48,974 bases of DNA from Cryobacterium cheniae (GCF_004403395.1 NZ_SOGN01000033.1:9288-58261); one strand, 5' to 3'. Numbered from the stretch's first letter, positions 9,292-18,476 are shown. The notes: generated by a model from the sequence alone, not told the origin. A program made the numbers and translations.

Positions 9292-10410
9292 CTAGACCGC
9301 CAGGCGGAGCGCGGCCGGCGCGGCGCGGTGCGCCAGTGCCACCTCGATCAGTTCGTCGATCAGCTTCGGGTAGGTGAAGCCGCTGGCCAGCCAGCAACTC
9401 GGGAACATCGAGATGGGGGTGAACCCGGGCATGGTGTTGATCTCGTTGATCACCCAGCCGTCACCGGTGAGGAAGAAGTCCACCCGGGCCAGGCCGGCAC
9501 CGTCGATCGCGTCGAAGGCGCGGATGGCCAGGGTCTGCATCTCGGCCAGTTCCACCGGGGTGAGGTCGGCCGGGCAGACCAGGTCGATGCCGGACGCACC
9601 GAGGTACTTCGCGGCGAAGTCGTAGAAGTCCCGCCCGGTGACCCGCACCTCGCCGGCGACGGATGCGCGCGTCGGCTCCCCGGGACGCCCCTGCAGCACC
9701 GCGATCTCGAGTTCGCGTCCGCGCAGGCCGGCCTCGATCAGAATCTTGCTGTCCTCCAGCAGGGCCACCCGCATCGCCTCGGCGAGCTGGTCCAGGTTCG
9801 ACACCCGGCTCACGCCCACGCTCGACCCGGCCCGCGCCGGTTTCACGAACACGGGCAGCCCGAGTTCCTCGGCCGCCGCGAACGCCATGCCGGGAGCCTC
9901 GGCCCAGTCGCCGGCGGTGATGGTGCGCCACGGGGCGACCGGCAGGGCAGCCTGCTGGAAAACGGTCTTGGTGAAGTGCTTGTCCATGCCGAGTGCCGAC
10001 GCGAGCACGCCCGAGCCCACGTAGGGCAGCCCGACGAGTTCGAGCAGCCCCTGCACGGTGCCGTCCTCACCGAACGGGCCGTGCAGGATCGGGAAGACCA
10101 GGTCGACGTTGCCGAGCGAGCGGTAACCGTCGCCGTCGCTGACGGTCAGCTGGCGGCTGAGGCTGCTTTCCGGCCACCGGATGCGGGTGCCGTTGTCGAA
10201 GACCTCCGGCAGTGCGTCGGCGTCCAGTGCGAACCGGGCCGGATCATCCGCTTCGAGCACGAAGGCGCCGTCCCGGGTGATGCCGATCGGGATGACGTTG
10301 TAGCGGTCGCGGTCAATCGCCGCGAGGACGCCCCCCGCTGTGGCGCAGCTGATCGAATGTTCGCTTGACCGACCCCCAAAGAGCAGCGCCACCGTGAGCT
10401 TGTTCGTCAT
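9292..10410 (-). CDS. ddl: D-alanine--D-alanine ligase
   Basis: Ddl joins two D-alanines with ATP to make the dipeptide for peptidoglycan precursors. The 372-residue protein has the N-terminal GGRSSEHSIS motif, the ATP-grasp core (VKPARAGSSVGVSRV) and the C-terminal NEINTMPGFTPISMFP metal/substrate motif. The start chosen is the ATG of MTNKLTV, which has a good ribosome-binding site (GAAAGGA, six bases upstream). An in-frame ATG five codons further up overlaps that site and is unlikely. The first ~98 bases overlap the 3' end of gpsA in another frame. Confidence 0.95.
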   Translation of the reverse strand: MTNKLTVALLFGGRSSEHSISCATAGGVLAAIDRDRYNVIPIGITRDGAFVLEADDPARFALDADALPEVFDNGTRIRWPESSLSRQLTVSDGDGYRSLGNVDLVFPILHGPFGEDGTVQGLLELVGLPYVGSGVLASALGMDKHFTKTVFQQAALPVAPWRTITAGDWAEAPGMAFAAAEELGLPVFVKPARAGSSVGVSRVSNLDQLAEAMRVALLEDSKILIEAGLRGRELEIAVLQGRPGEPTRASVAGEVRVTGRDFYDFAAKYLGASGIDLVCPADLTPVELAEMQTLAIRAFDAIDGAGLARVDFFLTGDGWVINEINTMPGFTPISMFPSCWLASGFTYPKLIDELIEVALAHRAAPAALRLAV

Positions 10411-11440
10411 CAATCGTCCTTTCACCCTGCGGCTCGGCTGAGTCCGTGGTCAGGTGCGGGGCCAGGTCCCGCGGTTTCAGAGTACCGGCCAGCACCTGGC
10501 GGACCTGCTCGACGATGGGCATGTCCACCCCCTTGGCGCGGGCGAGGTCAAGAATGGGGCCGACGGATGCGAGGCCCTCGGTGGTCTGCTGCATCTGCTT
10601 GACGACGTCATGGATGCCGTAGCCCTGGCCGAGGAGCCGCCCGGCGGTGTTGTTGCGCGACAGCGGCGACTGGCAGGTTGCGATCAGGTCGCCCAGGCCG
10701 GCCAGACCGGCCAGGGTTTCCGGATGCGCGCCGTAGGCCACCGCGAAGTCGGTCATCTCCACGAGGCCGCGGGTGATGATCGACGCCTTGGTGTTCTCGC
10801 CGTAGCCGACGCCGTCGACGATGCCGATGGCCACGGCGATGAGGTTCTTGAGCACGCCGCCGAATTCGGTGCCGATGACGTCCGTGTTGACGTAGGAGCG
10901 GAAGTAGCGGTTGCGGGCCAGCATGGCCACGGCCTGCGCGGTCTCGAGGCTGTTCGAGGAGACCACGGCGGCCGTCGGTTGCTCCTTGGCGATTTCAAGC
11001 GCCAGGTTGGGCCCGGAGATCACCGCGATGAGGTTGGGGTCGATCGGCAGGATCTCGGCGATGATCTGGCTCATCCGCAGGCCGGACCCGCGCTCGACGC
11101 CCTTCATCAGTGACACCACGATCGCCCCGGGAGCCAGGAACGGCTCGGCCAGGATCAGGTTCTCGCGCAGTGACTGGCTGGGCACCGACACGAACACCTG
11201 CTCGGCGCCGGCGAGGGCCAGGTCGAGCCTGGATGTGGCGCGGAGACCGATCGGAAGGTTGATGCCGGGCAGGTAGTCGCTGTTGCGCCTGGCCTCGCTG
11301 ATCTCCCGGGCGAGCTCGGGGCGCCGGGCCCAGAGCACGACGTCCGCTCCGCCGTCGCTCAGGATTTTGGCGAACGTTGTGCCCCAGCTTCCGGCACCGA
11401 GAACGGCGACGCGCTTGCCGGGCTGGATCTTAGGCTTCAA
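10313..11440 (-). CDS. gpsA: Glycerol-3-phosphate dehydrogenase [NAD(P)+]
   Basis: GpsA reduces dihydroxyacetone phosphate to sn-glycerol-3-phosphate for phospholipid synthesis. The NAD-binding loop VAVLGAGSWGTTFAK follows the start. GVLKNLIAVAIGIVDG and GLGDLIATCQSPLSRN carry the substrate-binding and catalytic regions. The start given is a TTG after AGAAAGAGA that overlaps the plsC stop; an ATG upstream at 11503 would add 21 residues of plsC overlap and is less likely. After PRDLAPHLTTD, where relatives usually end soon, the frame continues about 40 residues out of frame through the start of ddl. That tail looks non-homologous and may reflect a lost stop codon. Confidence 0.9.
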   Translation of the reverse strand: MKPKIQPGKRVAVLGAGSWGTTFAKILSDGGADVVLWARRPELAREISEARRNSDYLPGINLPIGLRATSRLDLALAGAEQVFVSVPSQSLRENLILAEPFLAPGAIVVSLMKGVERGSGLRMSQIIAEILPIDPNLIAVISGPNLALEIAKEQPTAAVVSSNSLETAQAVAMLARNRYFRSYVNTDVIGTEFGGVLKNLIAVAIGIVDGVGYGENTKASIITRGLVEMTDFAVAYGAHPETLAGLAGLGDLIATCQSPLSRNNTAGRLLGQGYGIHDVVKQMQQTTEGLASVGPILDLARAKGVDMPIVEQVRQVLAGTLKPRDLAPHLTTDSAEPQGERTIDDEQAHGGAALWGSVKRTFDQLRHSGGRPRGD

Positions 11441-12251
11441 AACGGCCGGTCTCTTTCTGATCGTGCTCGGCCGGGTTCCAGCGCTCGCGCGGCGCCGTCT
11501 CATCCCGCAGGTCTTCGAGCAGCCGGGTGATGGCGGCCATGACGAGAGTGGTGGCCTCGTTGAGCGTCGCCGCGTCGAGGCTGCGGCCCCGGAACCGGTC
11601 CAGGTCGAGCGGTTCCCCGATCTTGACCAGCACGGTCTTCCGCGGGAACAGGCTCAACCTCTTCGAGTAGCGCGGCATGATCTCCTGCGCTCCCCAGTGG
11701 GCCACCGGCACGATCGGAATGCCCCGCTCGAGGGCGATCCGCACGGCGCCGGTCTTGCCGCGCATCGGCCAGAGCCCGGGGTCCCGGGTCAGCGACCCCT
11801 CGGGGTAGACGACGACCATCTGGCCGCGTTCGACCAGGCGCTCGGCCGCCTTCACGGGCTCGCTGCCGCGCACGCTGCCGCCGCGCAGCACCGGGATCTG
11901 CCCCGATTTTCGCAGCAGCCACCCGATCACCGGAATCGTGAAGACGGATGCCTTCGCCATGAACCGGGGCGCGCGCCCCAGCTTCCAGCTCAGCACCCCC
12001 ATCAGAACGGGGTCGATCTCGCTGAAGTGGTTGGGAGCCATCACGAACGCCCCCGCCCGGGGGAACTTCTCGGCGTCGGTGACCTTGAACCGGACGGCGA
12101 GATTGATCACCGGAAGGATCAGCAACGCCAGCACCCAGAAAACCGACGGGCTGTTCTTTTCCGAACGTCCCCTGCCCGGGTTCACCGCTTCACGGGAGAT
12201 ATTGGCCTGGGGCGTTGGATCGGGCACGGGCGCGTGATCTGATGCTGGCAC
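11430..12251 (-). CDS. plsC: 1-acyl-glycerol-3-phosphate acyltransferase (PlsC family)
   Basis: The acyltransferase signature is present: NHFSEIDP gives the HX4D catalytic pair near residue 75, and VVVYPEGSLTRDPG the PEG substrate-binding block. One hydrophobic segment (VFWVLALLILPVINLAV, about residues 37-53) anchors it to the inner face of the membrane. At 273 residues it is normal for the family. The reaction adds the second acyl chain to lysophosphatidic acid. It lies directly upstream of gpsA, which makes the glycerol-3-phosphate backbone, so the two form a phospholipid unit. A role on another lysolipid cannot be excluded. Confidence 0.9.
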   Translation of the reverse strand: MPASDHAPVPDPTPQANISREAVNPGRGRSEKNSPSVFWVLALLILPVINLAVRFKVTDAEKFPRAGAFVMAPNHFSEIDPVLMGVLSWKLGRAPRFMAKASVFTIPVIGWLLRKSGQIPVLRGGSVRGSEPVKAAERLVERGQMVVVYPEGSLTRDPGLWPMRGKTGAVRIALERGIPIVPVAHWGAQEIMPRYSKRLSLFPRKTVLVKIGEPLDLDRFRGRSLDAATLNEATTLVMAAITRLLEDLRDETAPRERWNPAEHDQKETGRFEA

Positions 12252-12258
12252 GGCCCCA

Positions 12259-13683
12259 TTATCCTTCGAGATCGAAGTCAGCCCCCAACAGTTGAAGCTT
12301 GGTGATGAAGTTCTCGTAACCGCGGCTGATGATTCCGACGTTGCTGACCGTGGAGGTTCCCTCCGCGGTCAGGGCGGCGATCAGGTGGCTGAAGCCGCCG
12401 CGCAGGTCGGGAACCTCGATGTCGGCGCCGGTCAGTTTCGTCGGCCCGGTGATGACGGCCGAGTGGTTGAAGTTGCGCTGGCCGAACCGGCACGGGTGCC
12501 CGCCGAGGCATTCCCGATGGATCTGGATGGTGGCGCCCATCTCGACGAGAGCATCGACGAAGCCGAAGCGCTGTTCGTAGACGGTTTCGTGCACGATCGA
12601 CACGCCGTGCGCGTGGGTCAGTGCGATCACGAGCGGCTGCTGCCAGTCCGTCATGAAGCCGGGGTGGACATCCGTCTCGATGATGACGGGCTTGAGGTCG
12701 CCGCCCGGATGATAGAAACGGATGCCGTCGTCTTCGATGTCGAACGCCCCGCCGACCTTACGGAACACGTTCAGGAACGTCAGCATCTCGGGCTGGCGCG
12801 CGCCGCCGACGAAGATGTCACCGTCGGTGGCCAGGGCCGCGGCTGCCCAGCTGGCAGCCTCGTTCCGGTCGAACAGGGCGCGGTGGTTGTAGCCCTCGAG
12901 GCGTTCGACGCCCTCGATCCGGATCACCCGGTCGGTGTCCACCGTGATGACGGCGCCCATCTTCTGCAGGATGTTGATGAGATCCATGATCTCGGGCTCG
13001 ATCGCCGCGCCCTTGAGCTCGGTGATGCCCTCCGCGCGTACGGCGGTGAGGAGCACCTGTTCGGTCGCGCCGACGCTCGGGTAGGGCAGGGACACCTTGG
13101 TTCCCTTGAGCCCGTTGGGCGCGGACATCCGGATGCCGTTGGGCTGCTTCTCGACGACGGCGCCGAACTTGCGCAGCACGTCCAGGTGGTAGTCGATCGG
13201 GCGGTCGCCGATGCGGCAGCCGCCGAGGTCGGGGATGAACGCCTCGCCGAGGCGGTGCAGCAGCGGGCCGCAGAACAGGATCGGGATGCGCGAGGAACCG
13301 GCGTGAGCATCGATCGCCGCGAAGTGCGCGCTCTCGACGTCGACCGGGTCGAGCAGCAGTTCGCCGGGCTCGGCGCCGTCGGTGACCTTGACGCCGTGCA
13401 CCTCGAGCAGCTGGCGCACGATGCGCACATCGCTGATGTTCGGCACGTTCTTGAGCGTGCTGGGGCTCTCGCCCAGCAGCGCCGCGACCATGGCCTTGGT
13501 GACCAGGTTCTTGGCACCCTTCAGCTCGATCCGGCCGACCAGGGGGATTCCGCCGCGGATGGTGATCCGATCGCCCTGCAGCCCGACGGCCGCACCCCAG
13601 TTCTGGGAGTTCTCGCGATTCTGCGCGTCCGACCGGTTCTGGTCGTCTTCACGGTTCTGGGTGATTTCGCTGATTGTGCTCAC
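12259..13683 (-). CDS. murA: UDP-N-acetylglucosamine 1-carboxyvinyltransferase
   Basis: MurA transfers enolpyruvate from PEP to UDP-GlcNAc, the first committed step of peptidoglycan synthesis. Conserved blocks include [16 protein letters not shown] near the start of the domain and the active-site loop [14 protein letters not shown] with the phosphoenolpyruvate-binding cysteine. The start is a GTG whose GTGA overlaps the leuD stop by four bases. The first ~30 residues are an unusual extension rich in Gln-Asn-Arg repeats before the canonical domain starts. The 474-residue total is longer than the usual ~420 for this reason and because of extra loops. Confidence 0.93.
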   Translation of the reverse strand: MSTISEITQNREDDQNRSDAQNRENSQNWGAAVGLQGDRITIRGGIPLVGRIELKGAKNLVTKAMVAALLGESPSTLKNVPNISDVRIVRQLLEVHGVKVTDGAEPGELLLDPVDVESAHFAAIDAHAGSSRIPILFCGPLLHRLGEAFIPDLGGCRIGDRPIDYHLDVLRKFGAVVEKQPNGIRMSAPNGLKGTKVSLPYPSVGATEQVLLTAVRAEGITELKGAAIEPEIMDLINILQKMGAVITVDTDRVIRIEGVERLEGYNHRALFDRNEAASWAAAALATDGDIFVGGARQPEMLTFLNVFRKVGGAFDIEDDGIRFYHPGGDLKPVIIETDVHPGFMTDWQQPLVIALTHAHGVSIVHETVYEQRFGFVDALVEMGATIQIHRECLGGHPCRFGQRNFNHSAVITGPTKLTGADIEVPDLRGGFSHLIAALTAEGTSTVSNVGIISRGYENFITKLQLLGADFDLEG

Positions 13684-14288
13684 AAACTTACCTGCCTTGC
13701 GGGGAGAGTGCGGGGCCGCCAGGGCTCCCGCTGGGATTCGAATTCTGCGATTCGCGATTCGTCGCGGAGGGTGAGGCCGATGTCGTCGAGGCCCTCGAGG
13801 AGTCGCCACCGGGTGTAGTCGTCGATCTCGAACGGAACGGTCAGGGCGCCCACCCGAGCGGTCCTCGACACGAGGTCGACGGTCAGTTCGACTCCGGGGT
13901 CGGCCTCGATGATGTCCCACAGACGCTGGGCATCGGCCTCGGAGATCTGGCCGGCGAGCAGACCCTGCTTGCCGGAATTGCCGCGGAAGATGTCGCCGAA
14001 GCGGGGGCTGAGCACCACGTCGAAACCGTAGTCGCGCAGCGCCCAGACGGCGTGCTCCCGCGAGGAGCCGGTGCCGAAGTCGGCGCCGGCCACGAGCACG
14101 CGGGCACCCGCGTACACCGGGTCGTTGAGAACGAAGTCGGGGTCGGCTCGCCACCGGGCGAAGAGGGCGTCTTCGAAGCCGGTCTTGGTGACGCGTTTGA
14201 GGTAGACGGCGGGGATGATCTGGTCGGTGTCGACGTTGGAGCGGCGAAGCGGAAGCGCGACGCCCGTGACGGTCGTGAACTTTTCCAT
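13680..14288 (-). CDS. leuD: 3-isopropylmalate dehydratase small subunit
   Basis: With LeuC it isomerises 2-isopropylmalate to 3-isopropylmalate in leucine biosynthesis. The 202-residue protein starts [20 protein letters not shown] and contains [12 protein letters not shown] and [17 protein letters not shown], the substrate-recognition loop of the aconitase swivel domain. Its ATG overlaps the leuC stop (TAATG) and its end overlaps the murA start, so three genes are translationally coupled. Confidence 0.97.
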   Translation of the reverse strand: MEKFTTVTGVALPLRRSNVDTDQIIPAVYLKRVTKTGFEDALFARWRADPDFVLNDPVYAGARVLVAGADFGTGSSREHAVWALRDYGFDVVLSPRFGDIFRGNSGKQGLLAGQISEADAQRLWDIIEADPGVELTVDLVSRTARVGALTVPFEIDDYTRWRLLEGLDDIGLTLRDESRIAEFESQREPWRPRTLPARQVSL

Positions 14289-15736
14289 TACTTCTTCTCT
14301 CCATCCTGGGCCAGATCCCACGGGCTGGACAGCGTACCGCGGATCGCGGTCGCCGCCGCCACCAACGGGGAGACGAGGTGGGTGCGCCCGCCCTTGCCCT
14401 GACGGCCCTCGAAATTGCGGTTGCTGGTGGAGGCGCACCGCTCGCCCGGGGCCAGCTGGTCGGGGTTCATGCCGAGGCACATGGAACAGCCGGCGAAGCG
14501 CCACTCGGCGCCGAAGTCGGTGAAAATCCTGTCGAGGCCTTCAGCCTCCGCCTCGATGCGCACCCGCGCGGAACCGGGTACCACGAGCATCCGCACACCG
14601 GGGGCCAGTGTGCGGCCCCGGATGATCTCGGCGGCGGCGCGCAGGTCTTCGACCCGGCTGTTGGTGCAGGAGCCGAGGAAGACGGTGTCCACCCGGATGT
14701 CCTTCATCGGGGTGCCGGCCGCGAGGTCCATGTACTCGAGCGCGCGTTCGGCGGCGGAGCGCTCGTTGGCGTCGACGATTCCGGCCGGGTTCGGCACGTC
14801 CCCGCTGAGGGACACGCCCTGCCCGGGGTTGGTGCCCCAGGTGACGAAGGGTTCCAGGGTGTCCGCATCGAGGAAGACTTCGGCGTCGAACACGGCGCCG
14901 TCGTCGGTGGCGAGGGTGTCCCAGTAGGCGACCGCGTCGAACCAGTCCTGGCCTTCCGGGGCGTGCGCGCGACCCCGGAGATAGTCGTAGGTGATCGCAT
15001 CCGGGGCCACCATGCCGGCACGGGCGCCGGCTTCGATCGACATGTTGCAGATCGTCATGCGGCCCTCCATGGAGAGGGCGCGAATGGCGCTGCCACGATA
15101 TTCGAGCACGTAGCCCTGACCGCCGCCGGTGCCGATCTTCGCGATCACGGCGAGGATGATGTCCTTGGCCGTCACACCGGGGCGGAGGGTGCCGTCGACG
15201 GTGATCGCCATGGTCTTGAAGGGCTTCAGTGACAGCGTCTGGGTGGCCATCACGTGCTCCACCTCGCTCGTGCCGATGCCGAGCGCCATGGCACCGAAGG
15301 CGCCGTGGGTGGAGGTGTGCGAGTCGCCGCAGACGACGGTGATGCCCGGCTGGGTCAGGCCCAGCTGCGGTCCGACGACGTGCACGATGCCCTGCTCGAT
15401 GTCGCCGAGCGAGTGCAGGCGAATCCCGAATTCCTCGCAGTTGCGCCGCAGCGTCTCGATCTGGGTGCGGCTGGTCAGGTCGGCGATCGGCCTGTCGATC
15501 GCCAGGGTGGGAGTGTTGTGGTCTTCCGTGGCGATGGTCAGATCGGGGCGGCGCACGGGGCGTCCGGCCAGGCGCAGGCCGTCGAAGGCCTGCGGGCTGG
15601 TGACCTCGTGCACGAGGTGCAGGTCGATGTAGATCAGGTCGGGAGTGCCGTTTTCGCCCTTGGCGACGAGATGTCTGTCCCAGACCTTCTCGGCCAGAGT
15701 GCGCGTGCGTTCTTCCGGCAGTGGTGCATCAGTCAT
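14288..15736 (-). CDS. leuC: 3-isopropylmalate dehydratase large subunit
   Basis: This 482-residue aconitase-family subunit binds a [4Fe-4S] cluster. The cluster cysteines are visible in [14 protein letters not shown] and [14 protein letters not shown], and [16 protein letters not shown] is the usual active-site block. It heads the leuC-leuD-murA-plsC-gpsA-ddl run. The upstream 200 bases contain an 18-base palindrome (15891-15908) that could be an operator. I see no leucine-rich leader peptide. Confidence 0.97.
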   Translation of the reverse strand: MTDAPLPEERTRTLAEKVWDRHLVAKGENGTPDLIYIDLHLVHEVTSPQAFDGLRLAGRPVRRPDLTIATEDHNTPTLAIDRPIADLTSRTQIETLRRNCEEFGIRLHSLGDIEQGIVHVVGPQLGLTQPGITVVCGDSHTSTHGAFGAMALGIGTSEVEHVMATQTLSLKPFKTMAITVDGTLRPGVTAKDIILAVIAKIGTGGGQGYVLEYRGSAIRALSMEGRMTICNMSIEAGARAGMVAPDAITYDYLRGRAHAPEGQDWFDAVAYWDTLATDDGAVFDAEVFLDADTLEPFVTWGTNPGQGVSLSGDVPNPAGIVDANERSAAERALEYMDLAAGTPMKDIRVDTVFLGSCTNSRVEDLRAAAEIIRGRTLAPGVRMLVVPGSARVRIEAEAEGLDRIFTDFGAEWRFAGCSMCLGMNPDQLAPGERCASTSNRNFEGRQGKGGRTHLVSPLVAAATAIRGTLSSPWDLAQDGEKK

Positions 15737-15890
15737 GTGTGTGCGTCTTCCTCAACGATGGGTATGCAGCCGACAAGAATCTCCACGACGAGGGCGGCCT
15801 CAGAACGGGGACTCGTCGCGGCAGAGAAGAGGGAGTCGACCGAGCAGCACCCTGACAGGCTAACACTCTGCGTCTGTGAGCTCGGCTGGC

Positions 15891-15908
15891 GACCCTCGTT
15901 CGAGGGTC
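15891..15908. promoter_or_regulatory. Palindrome upstream of leuC
   Basis: GACCCTCG-TT-CGAGGGTC is a perfect 8-base inverted repeat about 155 bases upstream of the leuC start. A possible -10 element, TAGAGT on the minus strand (15933-15938), lies just upstream of it. It could be an operator for the leucine genes or a short terminator after the reading frame at 15949-16153. No T-run follows in either direction. Confidence 0.35.
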
Positions 15909-15948
15909 CTTTCGCCTGTGTCCACGTCGCCACTCTAGCCGCGGCGCG

Positions 15949-16153
15949 CTATTTCGAGAGATCGACGCGGCTCCAGTCCCGGCGTGTTCGGAGGCGGACC
16001 CGGCTGAAGATCCGACGCAGCCGATCGATGCTGGCCCAGAGGCGAACGGACTCGTCCGCGGGTCCGTCCGAGCGCACCACGACGAGCTGTCCGCCCAGTG
16101 TCGCCGCCAGCCAGTCCCCCGACTCATCGTATTGATACGAGAGCAGCTGTCAT
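15949..16153 (-). pseudogene. Small reading frame after the PP2C gene, start possibly frameshifted
   Basis: On the minus strand the frame ending at 15949 encodes 63 residues beginning SYQYDESGDWLAATLGGQL and ending RRDWSRVDLSK, with the GC-rich third positions of a real gene. It has no ATG, GTG or TTG near its 5' end. An ATG that overlaps the PP2C stop (TAGATGA) reads MTAALVS and then hits a stop, but a single-base shift there would join it to this frame. The gene may be a short conserved protein disrupted by one base, or an assembly error. I do not recognise the family. Confidence 0.4.
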
Positions 16154-17083
16154 CTACGCCTGGCTTGTTGGCCTCGTGTCCTCGAGATGCTCATGCATCC
16201 CGGTGGATCGGTCACTCGTGCTGGCGGTGTCGTCCTGATCGGGATTGCCGAGTTCCGACTCCACATAGACGACCGTCACGTTGTCGCGTCCACCGCGGGC
16301 CACGGCCGCGTCGACGAGCACGTCCGCGATGGACCGAGCGGGCTCGTCACGGCCGTCGTAAGACGCCAGCAACTTCGCGATCTCGGCCGCGCCGAGTTCC
16401 TTCGTGAGCCCATCGGAGCAGATCAGGAACGCGTGCCGCCCGGACGCAGGCAACAGCCACACGTCGGCATCCACGGACTCGTCGGCGCCGATTGCGCGGG
16501 TGATCACGTTGCCTTCCGGATGCTGCTCCGCTTCCTCCGCGGAAATGAGGCCGGCGTCGACGAGCTCCTGCACCACGGAGTGGTCGACACTCAGCTGGGC
16601 GAGCGTGCGCCCGTCCCAGGTATAGACGCGTGAGTCACCGATGTTGAAGGCCATCCAGTGGAAGCCGACATCGTCGCCGGCGTCGACGAACGCGATGCCC
16701 GACAGTGTCGTGCCGGACACCGCGGTGCCGTAATCGTCGACGCCGCTGAGGTCGCGCACCGCGTCGTTCGAGGAGTGAATGGCGTCGAGCACACGTTCCG
16801 GGGTCGAGGGCGCGTCTCGGGCGATGTGCTCCTCGAAGACCCGCACGACCGTCTGGCTGGCCACGTCCCCCTGCGCGTGCCCGCCCATGCCGTCAGCGAC
16901 GAGGAAAACCGGTGACTGCGCCAGGAAGCTGTCCTCGTTGACCGTGCGCACACGGCCGACGTCGCTCCGGGCACTGAAAACGAACCGCCCGCGGGTCGCG
17001 GGGAGCACCAGTTCGCTCTCAGTCTGCGAGACCACGCCTGCTCCAGTGTTCGGGTGCGTGCGAAGCACGTCGGCGGATGTCAC
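16154..17083 (-). CDS. PP2C-family serine/threonine protein phosphatase
   Basis: The 309-residue cytosolic protein has the bacterial PP2C (Stp-like) motifs: SDVGRVRTVNEDSF (metal ligands), VADGMGGHAQGDVAS, FNIGDSRVY, ICSDGLTKEL and GGRDNVTVV. It would dephosphorylate proteins modified by Ser/Thr kinases of the PknA/PknB type, although no kinase is present in this window. The last 30 residues are acidic and low-complexity. Its GTG start overlaps the terC stop by four bases (GTGA), so it is co-transcribed with that gene and placed under the same riboswitch. Confidence 0.92.
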   Translation of the reverse strand: MTSADVLRTHPNTGAGVVSQTESELVLPATRGRFVFSARSDVGRVRTVNEDSFLAQSPVFLVADGMGGHAQGDVASQTVVRVFEEHIARDAPSTPERVLDAIHSSNDAVRDLSGVDDYGTAVSGTTLSGIAFVDAGDDVGFHWMAFNIGDSRVYTWDGRTLAQLSVDHSVVQELVDAGLISAEEAEQHPEGNVITRAIGADESVDADVWLLPASGRHAFLICSDGLTKELGAAEIAKLLASYDGRDEPARSIADVLVDAAVARGGRDNVTVVYVESELGNPDQDDTASTSDRSTGMHEHLEDTRPTSQA

Positions 17084-18105
17084 TCCTCGACGAAGTGGGG
17101 GATCTCCTCGGCGAGGGTGTGACCGCGCCGGCGAGCATCCCGCCGAGCCTTGATCAGGCTGGCGACGGTGGCGACGGCCATGGAGACCACGATCACCCCG
17201 AGCGAGGTCCAGGTATCGATCTCCGGGGCCCAGGCCACGCCCTCGCCGCCGTTGATGAAGAAGACCTCATTGGTGTGCAGGGCGTGGAAGACAAGCTTGA
17301 CGCCGATGAAGAACAGGATGAAGGCGATCCCGTACTTGAGGTATTCGAGGCGCTCGAGCAGCCCGCCGAGGAGGAAGTACAGCTGGCGCAGGCCCATCAG
17401 GGCGAACACGTTCGCCGTGAACACGATGAAGGGGCTCGTCGTGATGCCGAAGATCGCTGGAATGGAGTCGAGGGCGAAGACCAGGTCGGTGGTGCCGATC
17501 GCGAGGAGCACGATCAGCATCGGCGTGAAGACCTTCTTGCCGTCGATCAGCGTGCGCAGCTTGGAGCCGTCGAAGGTCGACGAGATGTTCATGTGCCGGC
17601 GCAGGTAACGGATCAGGCCGTTGTCGGCCTCGTCCACGTCGGGCTCCTTCGCCACAGCCTGGTGCACGGCCGTGTAGAGCAGGAACGCACCGAAAATGTA
17701 GAAGATCCAGCTGAAGTTCTCGATCAGCTGGGCGCCCAGCAGAATGAAGATGCCGCGCAGCACCAGCGCAATGATGATGCCGACGATGAGCACTTCCTGC
17801 TGGTACTTCCGGGGCACCGAGAACCTCGCCATGATGATGACGAAGACGAACAGGTTGTCGATGCTGAGGCTGTACTCGGTGAGCCAGCCGGCGAGGAACT
17901 GCCCTGCGTGCTCCGCGTCGCCGAGGACCAGCATCAGCAGGGCGAAGACCAGTGCCAGTCCCACGTAGAAGGCCACCCACAGGCTGGCCTCGCGCATCGA
18001 CGGCACGTGCGGCCGCTTGAAAACGATGAGGAGGTCGGCCAGCAGGATGAGCGTCAGGACGACGAGCGACCCAATCTCGAACCAGAGCGGGAGAGCAAGT
18101 TCCAT
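17080..18105 (-). CDS. TerC family membrane protein (probable Mn2+ exporter)
   Basis: The 341-residue protein has about eight to nine membrane segments and the TerC/Alx signature motifs: TEYSLSIDNLFVFVII near residue 75 and LVFALDSIPAIFGI with conserved acidic residues inside membrane helices. Members under yybP-ykoY control are linked to manganese efflux or to metalation of exported proteins. The ATG at 18105 was chosen because a Shine-Dalgarno AAAGG lies about 11 bases upstream and the upstream frame runs into the riboswitch. It is followed by the PP2C gene in one transcript. Confidence 0.9.
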   Translation of the reverse strand: MELALPLWFEIGSLVVLTLILLADLLIVFKRPHVPSMREASLWVAFYVGLALVFALLMLVLGDAEHAGQFLAGWLTEYSLSIDNLFVFVIIMARFSVPRKYQQEVLIVGIIIALVLRGIFILLGAQLIENFSWIFYIFGAFLLYTAVHQAVAKEPDVDEADNGLIRYLRRHMNISSTFDGSKLRTLIDGKKVFTPMLIVLLAIGTTDLVFALDSIPAIFGITTSPFIVFTANVFALMGLRQLYFLLGGLLERLEYLKYGIAFILFFIGVKLVFHALHTNEVFFINGGEGVAWAPEIDTWTSLGVIVVSMAVATVASLIKARRDARRRGHTLAEEIPHFVEE

Positions 18106-18151
18106 GCGTGTAGAGCCTTTCACTGAAGGGAATGCTGGAGGCAGCAGGAAA

Positions 18152-18270
18152 CCTGAAAGTCTCTCCCGTATCGATGGATCGATACCGCCGTGCCGGGGCC
18201 CCTGCAACGCGGCCCGTGTTGACGTTCACGGCGAAGTGCCCCAAACGGGCACAGGGATACTCCCCTTCAC
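18152..18270 (-). promoter_or_regulatory. yybP-ykoY (manganese) riboswitch
   Basis: On the minus strand the leader starts GTGAAGGGGAGTATCCC, continues through a stem with CGCCGTGAACGTCA and GGCACGGCGGTATC, and closes with CGGGAGAGACTTTCAGG. These are the conserved elements of the yybP-ykoY (Mn2+-sensing) aptamer, with P1 formed by GTGAAGG (18264-18270) and CTTTCA (18154-18159). It lies directly upstream of a TerC-family gene, the classic regulon. A possible -10 (TAGACT, 18278-18283) would place the transcript start at or next to the aptamer start. Confidence 0.85.
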
Positions 18271-18303
18271 TTGGTGGAGTCTACCGAGAGTTTCCGCATA
18301 AAG

Positions 18304-18343
18304 AAAAACGCCCGGTCCCCTTTCAGAAGGAGGAAACCGGGCT
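18304..18343 (-). terminator. Intrinsic terminator after tRNA-Glu
   Basis: On the minus strand GCCCGGTTTCC...GGGGACCGGGC forms a stable stem followed by GTTTTTCTTT. It starts a few bases after the tRNA 3' end and separates tRNA-Glu from the riboswitch-controlled terC unit. Confidence 0.85.
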
Positions 18344-18347
18344 GTTG

Positions 18348-18420
18348 TGACCCCAGCGGGATTCGAACCCGCGTTACCGCCGTGAGAGGGCGATGTCCTA
18401 GGCCGCTAAACGATGGGGCC
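18348..18420 (-). tRNA. tRNA-Glu (anticodon CTC)
   Basis: This is a 73-base cloverleaf on the minus strand. The acceptor stem GGCCCCA pairs with TGGGGTC, discriminator A. The anticodon stem-loop CGCCCT-CTC-ACGGCG gives the anticodon CTC, and the T-arm is GCGGGTTCGAATCCCGC. The sequence is close to standard bacterial tRNA-Glu. CCA is not encoded. Confidence 0.95.
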
Positions 18421-18476
18421 GTTTTGCAACTCACCTAATATGCCACACGCCGTCGACTAAAACCAAACTGAGCGGG

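Noticed and set aside
12292..13818. Plus-strand 508-residue frame opposite murA
   Set aside because: It is antisense to a well-supported gene; repeated His/Asp/Glu/Arg composition and no recognisable motif.
15729..16127. 132-residue minus-strand frame upstream of leuC, considered as a leader or gene
   Set aside because: It is Ser/Arg-rich without motif and lies out of frame with the better coding frame at 15949-16149; no leucine-rich leader is seen.
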